NCBI GenBank assembly: GCA_035527715.1
Contig: DATKZY010000064.1
Location: 1-64,000 of the forward strand
DNA: 64,000 nucleotides
Direction: 5' to 3'
Source of the DNA: DSUN01 sp035527715
Lineage (GTDB): Bacteria; Planctomycetota; PUPC01; DSUN01
Below the pieces are notes generated by a model. It saw only the letters and a program-made list of their open reading frames with translations. It was not told the DNA's origin and did not search any database. The position numbers and the translations under genes were made by a program. Of the stretch, positions 43,006-50,810 are shown in pieces. Position 1 is the stretch's first letter; each line of letters begins with the position of its first letter.

Positions 43006-43028
43006 GGCAACTCCTTTCGCTTTCTGTG

Positions 43029-43106
43029 GGGGTCAGGTCTACGCAATTTACTTCTCGGTCTTGGTCTTGGAAGCCGGCAGAATGTGAATTGTGTAGACCT
43101 GACCCC
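43029..43106. repeat. GGGGTCAGGTCTAC palindromic element
   Basis: GGGGTCAGGTCTACGCAATT at the left pairs with AATTGTGTAGACCTGACCCC at the right, 19 of 20 positions, with a ~38-base middle. The GGGGTCA...TGACCCC ends match the element at 55445-55501 inside another gene. It lies in the leader of the RraA gene. Confidence 0.75.
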
Positions 43107-43133
43107 TTGATTCCTTGATTCGTGATTCGAGAC

Positions 43134-43202
43134 GGGAGGGCGACACTCCCGCGGAGCCATCGTTCGCCCATTGGCGCGGCTCGGCAGGAGCCTCGCCCTC
43201 CC
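43134..43202. repeat. GGGAGGGCGA palindromic element
   Basis: GGGAGGGCGA...GAGCC at the left pairs with GGCTC...TCGCCCTCCC at the right, with inner hairpins. It follows the 43029 element directly, about 35 bases after the BTRD1-type gene's stop. Confidence 0.6.
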
Positions 43203-43237
43203 AGGCCGCGCACAGTGCGGCTCTGGGCAAACGGAAC

Positions 43238-44161
43238 TCAGTTCCGCTGCCAGATCCACCCGTAGGCCATGCCGCCCTCCTTGTGGGGGGCGATGGCCAT
43301 GTGGATGGGGCGGTAGCGGCCGCCCAGCCGCGCGATCTCGGCCTGGATCTGGCCCGTGCTGCGGCTGAGGGTCCAGCGCGTGTCGCTGCCGCGGCCGTCC
43401 TTGACGAGGATAGCCGACAGGCGCAGCTGGCCCTGGGGATACGACGGCTCGAAGTCGAGCACGCGGTAGCCCTGCTGCGTGAGCGAGTCCATCTCGGGCT
43501 CCATCGCCTCGACCGTCTTGCCCCAGCGGGCCACCCAGTCGGCTCTCGCCGGGTCGTGGACCATGACGTAGGCGTAGCGGGTGTTGCCCTCGATGCCGTA
43601 GATTTCGAGGTCAATGGGGCGGTAGCCCTTGGCGCGCCAGGACTCGAGCTCGTCGAGGAACTGCTCGTGGCGCAGGTCCCAACGGGCGACCCACGCGGGG
43701 CCGCCGGGGTTCTCGATCCAGACGGCGGAGTAGCGGAGCGTGCCCTCCTCGTTGACGATTTCGAGGTCAATGGGCTGGTAGCCCTTGCCGCGGAGAATGC
43801 GGAAGTCGCGGCCGAAGTCCGCCCGCGTGTAGCGCCATCGACCTTGCCAGGCCCGGCCGTCCTTGAGCCAGATGCCGGCGAAGCGGGTGGCGCCCTCCTC
43901 GCGGTAGACCTCGAGGTCGTGGAGACGGTAGCCGCTGGCCTTGTAGTCGGCCACGTAGCGCCCCAGGCTGGCCTGCGACATGCCCCACGCCGCCCGCCAC
44001 GCGAAGGAGGCCGTCTCGTCGAACGCCGCGGGCGGGGGCGTCGTCCGCGCCCGAGGGATTGACCAGCCGAAGGGGTCCACGCATCCCGCCACGGCCAGCA
44101 GGCCGCAGAGGGCAAGCGGCCCCAAGCGTCGTGTCGTCGTTCGGAACGTCGGGACGCGCAT
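43238..44161 (-). CDS. Lipoprotein with BTRD1-type tandem repeats
   Basis: This 307-residue protein has a lipobox (LLAVAGC) and about five ~47-residue repeats with the pattern W-ARW...GYRPIDLEIY...RYAYVMV, as in bacterial tandem repeat domain 1 (the propeller of polyglycine hydrolases). Clear copies end in RFAGIWLKDG, RYSAVWIENPG and RYAYVMVHDPA. These propellers bind proteins or glycans; no serine-hydrolase domain follows here, so it is likely a surface binding protein. I start at the ATG 44161 (GGGAG upstream) rather than the in-frame ATG 39 bases earlier. It lies 22 bases downstream of the SGNH esterase. Confidence 0.7.
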   Translation of the reverse strand: MRVPTFRTTTRRLGPLALCGLLAVAGCVDPFGWSIPRARTTPPPAAFDETASFAWRAAWGMSQASLGRYVADYKASGYRLHDLEVYREEGATRFAGIWLKDGRAWQGRWRYTRADFGRDFRILRGKGYQPIDLEIVNEEGTLRYSAVWIENPGGPAWVARWDLRHEQFLDELESWRAKGYRPIDLEIYGIEGNTRYAYVMVHDPARADWVARWGKTVEAMEPEMDSLTQQGYRVLDFEPSYPQGQLRLSAILVKDGRGSDTRWTLSRSTGQIQAEIARLGGRYRPIHMAIAPHKEGGMAYGWIWQRN

Positions 44162-44183
44162 TTGGGCTGCTCCCATCTCCGCG

Positions 44184-45146
44184 TCACTTCGCGGCTTCAA
44201 GCAGCGTCTTCATCGCCTCGCCGAGGGCGTTGCCGATGAGGAAGTAGCTCTCGGCGTTGCCGAACCAGTGGTGGCCGTGGCCCGTGTTCGGCGATTCCTT
44301 CGCGGGCCGCAGGAAGTCGGCCGTCGGCACGAAGGCGACGGTGCCCTTCAGCTCGGGCCGCTCCGCCACGGCGCCCTGTGCCTTGCGGAAGACCGTGTGG
44401 TTGCAGTTGCCCGTCTCGCCAATCACCACGGGCAGCTTGGGCAGCTTCAGCTCCTTGCGCACGTCCTTGATCAGGTTGGCCAGGTTCTGCTCGTATTCGG
44501 GGACCGCCGGCGGGGTGCACATGTCGTTCCAGCCCTGGAACCACACGAAGCCGGCGATCTCGTAGCCGCCGCCGTCGTAGTCGGGGAAGCAGTCCTTCAG
44601 GCCCCCGAGCGCCTCGCGCACCTCGGCGAGCATCCTGGTGTAGAAAGGCCCCACCTCGCCGCCCGAGCTGGGCGGACGGAACTCCTTGTAGATGCTCTTC
44701 CCGCCCCAGGCGGTCTTGATGAGGAGCACCTGGTTGTCGAGGGCGTTGCCGATCACGTGGCCGAACTGAAGCTCGGGGCCGAAGTGGTGCCTGCCGCCGT
44801 AGACGGCATAGCCGATCGAGAGGGCGCCCTTCTTCAGCCCGCCCGGCGCCTTGTACCACACCCACACGTCGTCGCGCGCGGCCCACTTGCCTTCTTTGTC
44901 TCTCAGGTGTGCGTAGAGCGGCGCCTTGGCGGGATCGCGCATCACGTGTTCGAGGTTCCCCTTGCCCCCGTTGTAGTACTTCTCGTGATCGAGGTCCACG
45001 ACCGCCTGGCCTTCCATGTTCGACTGGCCGGCGAGGAGGAAGACCTTGATGGGGCTCTTCCCCGCCTGGCCGGCGTGCAGGAGAGCGGCGAGCGCCAACA
45101 GCATCAGCGCCGCGTGGATGGCGACATTCCGGTGCCACGCTTTCAC
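44184..45146 (-). CDS. Exported SGNH-type acetylesterase (SASA/DUF303)
   Basis: This 320-residue enzyme has a signal peptide (IHAALMLLALAALLHAGQAG). The SGNH block I is FLLAGQSNMEGQ with the nucleophile Ser42, block III is FVWFQGWNDM, and the catalytic histidine is in NTGHGHHWFGN. These are sialate/carbohydrate O-acetylesterase features. It would remove acetyl groups from a glycan before the hydrolases act. The start is GTG with AAGGGGGGT upstream. It lies 18 bases after the GH172-like gene. Confidence 0.88.
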   Translation of the reverse strand: MKAWHRNVAIHAALMLLALAALLHAGQAGKSPIKVFLLAGQSNMEGQAVVDLDHEKYYNGGKGNLEHVMRDPAKAPLYAHLRDKEGKWAARDDVWVWYKAPGGLKKGALSIGYAVYGGRHHFGPELQFGHVIGNALDNQVLLIKTAWGGKSIYKEFRPPSSGGEVGPFYTRMLAEVREALGGLKDCFPDYDGGGYEIAGFVWFQGWNDMCTPPAVPEYEQNLANLIKDVRKELKLPKLPVVIGETGNCNHTVFRKAQGAVAERPELKGTVAFVPTADFLRPAKESPNTGHGHHWFGNAESYFLIGNALGEAMKTLLEAAK

Positions 45147-45164
45147 GGGGCATACCCCCCTTCG

Positions 45165-47186
45165 CTACTTCGCCGGTTCGAGCTTCAGGTAGTCGAGGCC
45201 GGCCATGTAGGCCTTGTCGGCCTTGTCGTTGGCGCCGGTGATCTCGAGCATGAGCTTGTGCTCGCCCTTCTTGAGATCGTGGGTGCCCATGTCGAGGACG
45301 CCGCTGGGCACAACCTCGGGGTTGTAGAGGTCGAGGGGCTCGCCGAGCTTCGCGCCGTCGAGGTGGAGCTGGACGATGCCGTAGTCCTTGGCCTTGGTGA
45401 GCTGGAGGGTGAGCTTGTACTGGCCGTCGGCCTCGACGGGGAATGCGACGGTGAGCTTGTCGCCGGGCTTAGCGCCGGTCCACCAGAGGTGGGCGAGGTC
45501 GCTCCAGCCCTGGCCGAAGTGGTCGAGGTCCTGGCGGCGGGCGTTGCCGCCGGTCTTTTCGACGATCTTGAGGGTCTCGCCCTCGAGGGCGCCCTTGACT
45601 TTCATCGAGGGCGGCGGGGTGTAGTAGCCCGTGCGGTCGGCCACGGGCACCTCGTCGTAGGCGTCGGCTTGCCCTGGGGCGAGATACCAGTAGGCCACGG
45701 CCGCGTAGAGGGTGGGCTTGGCGTTCGGGTAGTACTTCTCGATGAAGGCGTCGAGGGAGGCTTGGAACGGCACGTTGTCGGCGATGTGCCAGCGGTTGAC
45801 GCACACGTGGCCGCGGTTGCCGCCGTCGTTGTGGGGCTGGTTGTGGTAGGCGTTGACGAAGCGCTCGGGGCAGCACCAGGCGTAGCCGAAGTAGTCCTCG
45901 GAGCCCGTGCCGATGGTGGAGGGGAACTTCTCGCCGTCCACGTGGAACTTCTCGTCGCCCTCGCCCCACCAGCCGCCGCGGGGGTTCCACACGTGGAGCA
46001 TGACGCCGACGAAGCGGCCGCGGCCCTGGGCCTTGAGCATCGTCCAGTCAATCGCCTTCCGCTCGGGCTCCTCGGGCAGGAAGGCGTCGCGGTGCCACTT
46101 CGCGTGGAAGCGGCCGAGCGACTCGACGGGCTTGGTGAGGGGGGCGTGGGTGATGTCGAGGCTTACTGTGCGGGGGTCTTTCCCGTCGTTGACCAGTTCG
46201 ATGAGGGCCTTCTTGGCGAAGGGCATGTACCAGAGGCAGTGCATCGCCTTGTCGGCCATTCCGAGGGGCAGCGAGCTGTATTCCTTGTAGCCGGGCGCAG
46301 AGCCGAAGAAGTCGCCCAGCGGCGACCAGACGGCTGGCTTCGGCTCGTCGTCCCACGTGATGCGGAGGCACAGCTCGCGCAGCACGGCGATGTCGTCGGG
46401 CGCGGCGGGCAGGTCGAGCTTCACGCGCAGGGCCGTGACGGCGCGGGGGCCGGCGAGCTCGATGGCCTTGGCCGTCTGCCCGGGGGCGACGTTGATGGTG
46501 AGGGCCTCCTTCTTCTCCTCGGGCCGCTGGCCGGCGGGGTCAGCGCCGCACTGGGTCTCGAGGAACTCGTTGGCCTTCTGGAGCGCGGCGGCCTCCTCGG
46601 CCGACAGCTCGCGCTTGAAGGTCGGCAGCACGGTGTCCTTCGGATAGGTGGTGTAGGTGAAGTGGTAGTACTGGCCCCAGCCCTTGTCGGCGATGACCTT
46701 GCAGGATTTCTGGAAAGGGATGGGGACGTAGCAGTTCCAGCCGCGGGCCAGCACGTGGCAGAGGGCCTTGCCCTGGAAGGGAGCTTCCTTGCCGCTGAAG
46801 TAGCCGTGGAAGGGCAGGTCCACAGCCGGCTCCGCCGCGCCGTCGAGGAAGAGGCGCACGTGGCCGTTGCCGGCCCGGGCCGACCAGATGCGCCAGATGA
46901 CGCCGGGGCCGTCCATCTCGGCGAACACCTCCTTGTCGCCCTCGCGGCGGATGACGCCGCCGCCGTCGCCATTGGCGTCCCAGCGGACGTATTTGCCGGT
47001 CTTCTCGTCATACCGGCTCGCGCGGTCGTAGCTCGACCACTGCTGGCACTTTTCGCCGGCGACGGGGAGGACGGCGAGGGCCTCGAGGTCGGTGAGGCGT
47101 GCGACGAGGTCGAGATAGGTCCAGCGCTCCCCTGCGGCAGCCGTGCCGAGGGCCACGAGCAGCCAGGCGGTCCCAATGCGTCGCAT
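45165..47186 (-). CDS. Exported DUF2961 / GH172-type protein
   Basis: This 673-residue protein has a signal peptide and the DUF2961 pattern: SSYDRASRYDEKTGKYVRWD near the N-terminus, EMDGPGVIWRIWSARAGNG, and the central TIGTGSEDYFGYAWC with its likely catalytic glutamate. DUF2961 proteins are now placed in GH172, which act on fructose- and arabinose-type linkages. A C-terminal ~120-residue CBM-like domain follows (YKLTLQLTKAKDYGIVQLHL). I chose the ATG 47186, preceded by AGGGGA. Spacing of 18 bases to the next gene indicates an operon. Confidence 0.85.
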   Translation of the reverse strand: MRRIGTAWLLVALGTAAAGERWTYLDLVARLTDLEALAVLPVAGEKCQQWSSYDRASRYDEKTGKYVRWDANGDGGGVIRREGDKEVFAEMDGPGVIWRIWSARAGNGHVRLFLDGAAEPAVDLPFHGYFSGKEAPFQGKALCHVLARGWNCYVPIPFQKSCKVIADKGWGQYYHFTYTTYPKDTVLPTFKRELSAEEAAALQKANEFLETQCGADPAGQRPEEKKEALTINVAPGQTAKAIELAGPRAVTALRVKLDLPAAPDDIAVLRELCLRITWDDEPKPAVWSPLGDFFGSAPGYKEYSSLPLGMADKAMHCLWYMPFAKKALIELVNDGKDPRTVSLDITHAPLTKPVESLGRFHAKWHRDAFLPEEPERKAIDWTMLKAQGRGRFVGVMLHVWNPRGGWWGEGDEKFHVDGEKFPSTIGTGSEDYFGYAWCCPERFVNAYHNQPHNDGGNRGHVCVNRWHIADNVPFQASLDAFIEKYYPNAKPTLYAAVAYWYLAPGQADAYDEVPVADRTGYYTPPPSMKVKGALEGETLKIVEKTGGNARRQDLDHFGQGWSDLAHLWWTGAKPGDKLTVAFPVEADGQYKLTLQLTKAKDYGIVQLHLDGAKLGEPLDLYNPEVVPSGVLDMGTHDLKKGEHKLMLEITGANDKADKAYMAGLDYLKLEPAK

Positions 47187-47234
47187 GTGAGTCCCCTGAA
47201 CAAGGTGAAGTGACGGAGCTTCCAGAGCAGGCAT

Positions 47235-50200
47235 TCAACGCGGGGCGCTGACCTGTTGCTGGCCCTGGGCGCGGCGGGCCTCGCGGTCCTTGCGCACCCA
47301 GCAGTTGCCGCAGCGGCAGCCATCCGTCCGCCCGCACGTGCCGGCGATGTCGTGGTGCTTCGGCGGTGTGACGGATGCCTCGATCAGCCGCGCCATTTCC
47401 TGGTACGCAGGGTCATCCTTGCCGCGGAACGCCTTGTCCTTGACCTGCCCCCAGCCGCCCGCGGCGACGGGCAGGGGGGCCAGGAGGATGCGGCTCTCGG
47501 CGGGGTTCGCCACGTTCACCAGCGCGGCGTAGGGCTGCTGGGCGAGTTCCTGCCCGAAGCGGCGGGCGATCGCTTCGCGGAGGGCCTTCTCGCCCTCGGG
47601 CAGCGGCGGCTGGGTCTCGATGCGGTTGAACGAGTAGTCGCCGTAGAACTGGGCGTTGAGGTCGAGCCAGTCCACGATCCGCTGGAAGCTCTCGCGGTCC
47701 AGCTCGACGCGCCTCGCGCCCGCCTTGTCGGGGTGGCCGTCGAGCAGGAGCTTGGCGAGGCGGCCGGCGTGGGCGAAGTAGTCCTTCGGCTTGCTGTAGG
47801 CCGTCTCGCCGTTGCGTTGGGCGATCTTGACGAGGCCCGAGCCGCCGAGCAGGGCGTTGTAGGAGACGCTGAAGGAGGGGTCGCGACGGCGGCCCTTGTC
47901 GTCCTGCGCCGTGGCGAAGCCGCCCGTGAGGTCCACATTGCCCTCCGCCTTCCCCGGGCCGTGGCAGGCGATGCAGTAGCGGTCGAGGACGGGTTGGACG
48001 GTGCGGACGTAGCCGAAGCCGCCCTGGTAGTGTGGGCCGGCCGGCGGCTCGATCTGCCGAAGTTGCATCGCGGCCAGATTGGCCGGCGGGGGCGTGGCGT
48101 TGCGCGGCTCGTGGCAGCCGACGCACGAGGCCTGCTCGCCCGGCTGGAGGTAGACGAGGCTGCGCATGGTCATCACCGCCATGCCGTTCTCGTCGAGGAG
48201 CTGGAATTGCATCGGCGTGTGGGCGGGGGCCTCGAAGAAGGCCGAGCCGTCGTCGTTCACCGGCACGGTGCCGAGGATGCCCTTGACAACCTCGTTGTTC
48301 GCCGCGCTGCGGATGGGCACGGAGCTTGTGGGCTGGCTGATGATCTCGTTGATGCGGAGGCGCTTGATCGAGCCGCGCGGGAGCGGCTGCGTGCTCTGAT
48401 AGACGTCCTGGACGAAGAAGGCGCCGGTCTTGCGGCCCTCGCGGCCGGCCACGGCGTTGGCGAGGGCGGGAGGCGTCGGGCGCGGCCGGAGCGGGATGGG
48501 GTCGAAGCACGAGGTCGCGCTGTCGGCCCAGATCAGCTCGCGCCCGCCCAACGTGTCCACCAGGTAGATGGCGTGGCGGGCGCCGTGCTGGTAGGTGCAC
48601 AGGAACAGGTCCTCGCTGAGGGGCCAGGGGGTGGCGGCGCGGCCGCGCTGCGGCTCGATGTCCTCGGGCGGCGGCAGAGGCGTCGTGGTGATGCCCTCGG
48701 GCACGCCCGATTCGGGGAAGCCGAACTCCGGGGTGATCCAGGTGAGGGGCGTGCCCTCCTCCTGGCCGCGGGAGGGGTCCACGACGATCAGCGTGCCGAG
48801 CGTCTGCCCGTGGTGGGCGGCGGCGGTGGCGACGGACTTGCGGGAGTTGGGGATGGCCCTCGGCTCGCTGATGAAGCAGGGGGAGCGGCTGGCGTTGCCG
48901 TAGTAGTGAGCCGTCTGCGTGCCGTCGGGGCGAATCACCCACAGGCTCTGGAAGATCGTGTCGTGGCGGTTCACGTAGTCCCAGCGGCAGTAGACGATCG
49001 TGCCGTCGTGGAGGACGCTGGGCGCCCACTCGTTGGCCTCATTGTAGGACAGGGCGCGGATGCCCGAGCCATCCAGCTCCCCGCGATAGAGGGTGTAGGA
49101 CGGCACGTAGCGCCCGCCGTGGCAGCGGCCGTACTGCTGGCTGCGGGTGCTGATGAAGGCGAAGCCGCCGTCGGGCAGGTAGCAGGGGGCGGTGTCCTCG
49201 ATGAGCACGGTCTGGCGGCCATTCTGCCCCTCCATCGGGTCGCGGTCGGTGCCGGTGATCTGGCGGACCTCGCCGGTGGCGAACGAGTATTCGTAGATGT
49301 AGTAGCCGCGCAGCGAGCCGTTGCGGGGGCTGGCGTGGTCGGCGAAGGCGAAGAGGGCGCGGGTGCCGTCGAACGACAGGTCGGGGTGGATGAGGCCGCC
49401 CTTGGGCAGCTTGCCGTCGAGGACGAGGTTCTCGCGGGGGGCGTCCTTCCAGTTCTCGAGCACGACGAGGCCGGGGGCGGCCTGGGAGTGGCGGCCGAGG
49501 TACTGGTCGCACATGTGCTCGGGCAGGCGATCGGTCCGCTTGCACAGGAGGAGGTTCGGGAAGTCGAGGAGCGGATGCGAGAGGATGATCTTGCGGCGGA
49601 GGGCGCAGGCGTTGGCGTAGAGCGCCGTGCCCGATGCCCTCCCCTGCTCCGCGGCGGCGAGCCGGGCCTGAAGGGCCTTCAGCTCCGCGGCCAGTTGTGG
49701 GCGGGGAGCGGCGCCCTCGACGAACGCGAGAGTCTTCTCCGCCAGCTCGAGCCGGGCCTTGGCGTGCTGGACGTAGAAGAGGCCCCGGACGGTGTCGAGG
49801 TCGGCGAGGGACTTGCACGCTTTGGCCAGCTCCAGGGCCTTCTCACGGAGGGGGCCGCAGGCCTGAGCGTACCGGGCGGCAAGGTCCGACCACTTGCCCG
49901 GCTCCCAGTCCTCTCTCCAGATTCCCGCGGCCTCTTCGAGGCGCATCTGGCGGAGCGAGAGCGGGTCGGGGAATGCCTCGCGGAGGCTCTGCCCCAGGGC
50001 CTCGAGGGCCTTCTCCTGGCTGGGCGACGGCTGCGGGGCGGGACGCCAGTCGGCCCAGATGCGGACGGGACGGTTGTCGTTGGGGTCGGCCACGCCGATC
50101 CACATCTCCAGGCACTCGGCCTCGCCGTCGAGCGGCAACTCGGCCTCGGCCCGCTGGATCAGCAGGCCCCGCGCGAACACGCGGTCGCCCGCCCGCACCG

Positions 50201-50630
50201 GCGTCCAGTCGCGGCCCTGGCCGTCGTGCTTCACGAAGCCGGAGTCCTCGAACCGCCGCTCCCGCAGGCCCGCGAGCACGGGCGGGTCGTCCTCGAGCTC
50301 GAGCGCGACCGTGACCGGGTTGCCGAAGATGGCGGGTCGGCGGCCGTCGCTGCCGAGATAGAGCTTCTTGAGGCCCTCGACGGCGATGCGGACGCGGCGG
50401 GGCGTGTCCTTGCCGGTCATCTCGACATGCAGGGGCTGAAACCCCTTGGGCGCGGTGGCCTCGCCCGCCGAGCGGGTCTCGGCGGCCTGGCGGATGAGCG
50501 CCTCGCGCGAGGCCACGAGGGACTCCAGCCACGTGTCCCTTCTCGCGAACGACGGCTCGCCGGCGAGGGCCAGCCCCGAAGCCGCCCACAGTGCCGCGGC
50601 GCCCAGGAGCCGCGCGATTCCCATGCTCAT
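47235..50630 (-). CDS. Large exported PD40/hydrazine-synthase-alpha-like cytochrome c protein
   Basis: This 1131-residue protein has a signal peptide (LLGAAALWAASGLALAG), a helical region to about 340, a beta-propeller of TolB/PD40 type (LSFDGTRALFAFADHASPRN, YLPDGGFAFISTRSQQYGR), and two heme-binding CxxCH motifs (SCVGCHEP and YCIACHGP). The order propeller plus two CxxCH resembles the middle and C-terminal parts of hydrazine synthase alpha. That resemblance occurs in many non-anammox Planctomycetota and does not imply hydrazine synthesis. A cysteine-rich tail (TCGRTDGCRCGNCWVRKD) ends it. The ATG 50630 is preceded by GGAGG and a near-consensus promoter. It heads the minus arm. Confidence 0.75.
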   Translation of the reverse strand: MSMGIARLLGAAALWAASGLALAGEPSFARRDTWLESLVASREALIRQAAETRSAGEATAPKGFQPLHVEMTGKDTPRRVRIAVEGLKKLYLGSDGRRPAIFGNPVTVALELEDDPPVLAGLRERRFEDSGFVKHDGQGRDWTPVRAGDRVFARGLLIQRAEAELPLDGEAECLEMWIGVADPNDNRPVRIWADWRPAPQPSPSQEKALEALGQSLREAFPDPLSLRQMRLEEAAGIWREDWEPGKWSDLAARYAQACGPLREKALELAKACKSLADLDTVRGLFYVQHAKARLELAEKTLAFVEGAAPRPQLAAELKALQARLAAAEQGRASGTALYANACALRRKIILSHPLLDFPNLLLCKRTDRLPEHMCDQYLGRHSQAAPGLVVLENWKDAPRENLVLDGKLPKGGLIHPDLSFDGTRALFAFADHASPRNGSLRGYYIYEYSFATGEVRQITGTDRDPMEGQNGRQTVLIEDTAPCYLPDGGFAFISTRSQQYGRCHGGRYVPSYTLYRGELDGSGIRALSYNEANEWAPSVLHDGTIVYCRWDYVNRHDTIFQSLWVIRPDGTQTAHYYGNASRSPCFISEPRAIPNSRKSVATAAAHHGQTLGTLIVVDPSRGQEEGTPLTWITPEFGFPESGVPEGITTTPLPPPEDIEPQRGRAATPWPLSEDLFLCTYQHGARHAIYLVDTLGGRELIWADSATSCFDPIPLRPRPTPPALANAVAGREGRKTGAFFVQDVYQSTQPLPRGSIKRLRINEIISQPTSSVPIRSAANNEVVKGILGTVPVNDDGSAFFEAPAHTPMQFQLLDENGMAVMTMRSLVYLQPGEQASCVGCHEPRNATPPPANLAAMQLRQIEPPAGPHYQGGFGYVRTVQPVLDRYCIACHGPGKAEGNVDLTGGFATAQDDKGRRRDPSFSVSYNALLGGSGLVKIAQRNGETAYSKPKDYFAHAGRLAKLLLDGHPDKAGARRVELDRESFQRIVDWLDLNAQFYGDYSFNRIETQPPLPEGEKALREAIARRFGQELAQQPYAALVNVANPAESRILLAPLPVAAGGWGQVKDKAFRGKDDPAYQEMARLIEASVTPPKHHDIAGTCGRTDGCRCGNCWVRKDREARRAQGQQQVSAPR

Positions 50631-50678
50631 CGGGGCCGTGCCTCCAGTCGTGTGCGCTGCCGACCCGGTGCGCCGCCC

Positions 50679-50707
50679 ATCGTAGCGCCAGCCGACGGCG
50701 CTTTCAA
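50679..50707 (-). promoter_or_regulatory. Near-consensus sigma-70 promoter for the minus arm
   Basis: On the minus strand, TTGAAA (50707-50702) and TACGAT (50684-50679) are spaced by 17 bases, about 50 bases before the PD40/cytochrome gene. Its -35 lies eight bases from the -35 of the divergent promoter. Confidence 0.7.
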
Positions 50708-50719
50708 GCGCGCGTTTGA
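50704..50719. promoter_or_regulatory. Candidate shared operator
   Basis: TCAAGCGCGCGTTTGA is symmetric at 14 of 16 positions and spans both -35 boxes of the divergent promoters. A regulator bound here could control both arms together. Confidence 0.35.
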
Positions 50720-50744
50720 CCCGTGCCTGCGGCCCTCGTATGAT
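50716..50744 (+). promoter_or_regulatory. Near-consensus sigma-70 promoter for the plus arm
   Basis: TTGACC (50716-50721) and TATGAT (50739-50744) are spaced by 17 bases, 67 bases before the start codon at 50811. Confidence 0.7.
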
Positions 50745-50810
50745 GCACCGCAGCCGCGCGGCGGTTGCCCGGCGGCAGCACACACTTTGCACGACAGGAG
50801 CCTGCACACG

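Noticed and set aside
47235..50630. Reading the PD40/cytochrome protein as true hydrazine synthase alpha and hence anammox metabolism
   Set aside because: No beta or gamma subunit or hydrazine dehydrogenase is present, and such propeller/cytochrome proteins are common in other Planctomycetota.
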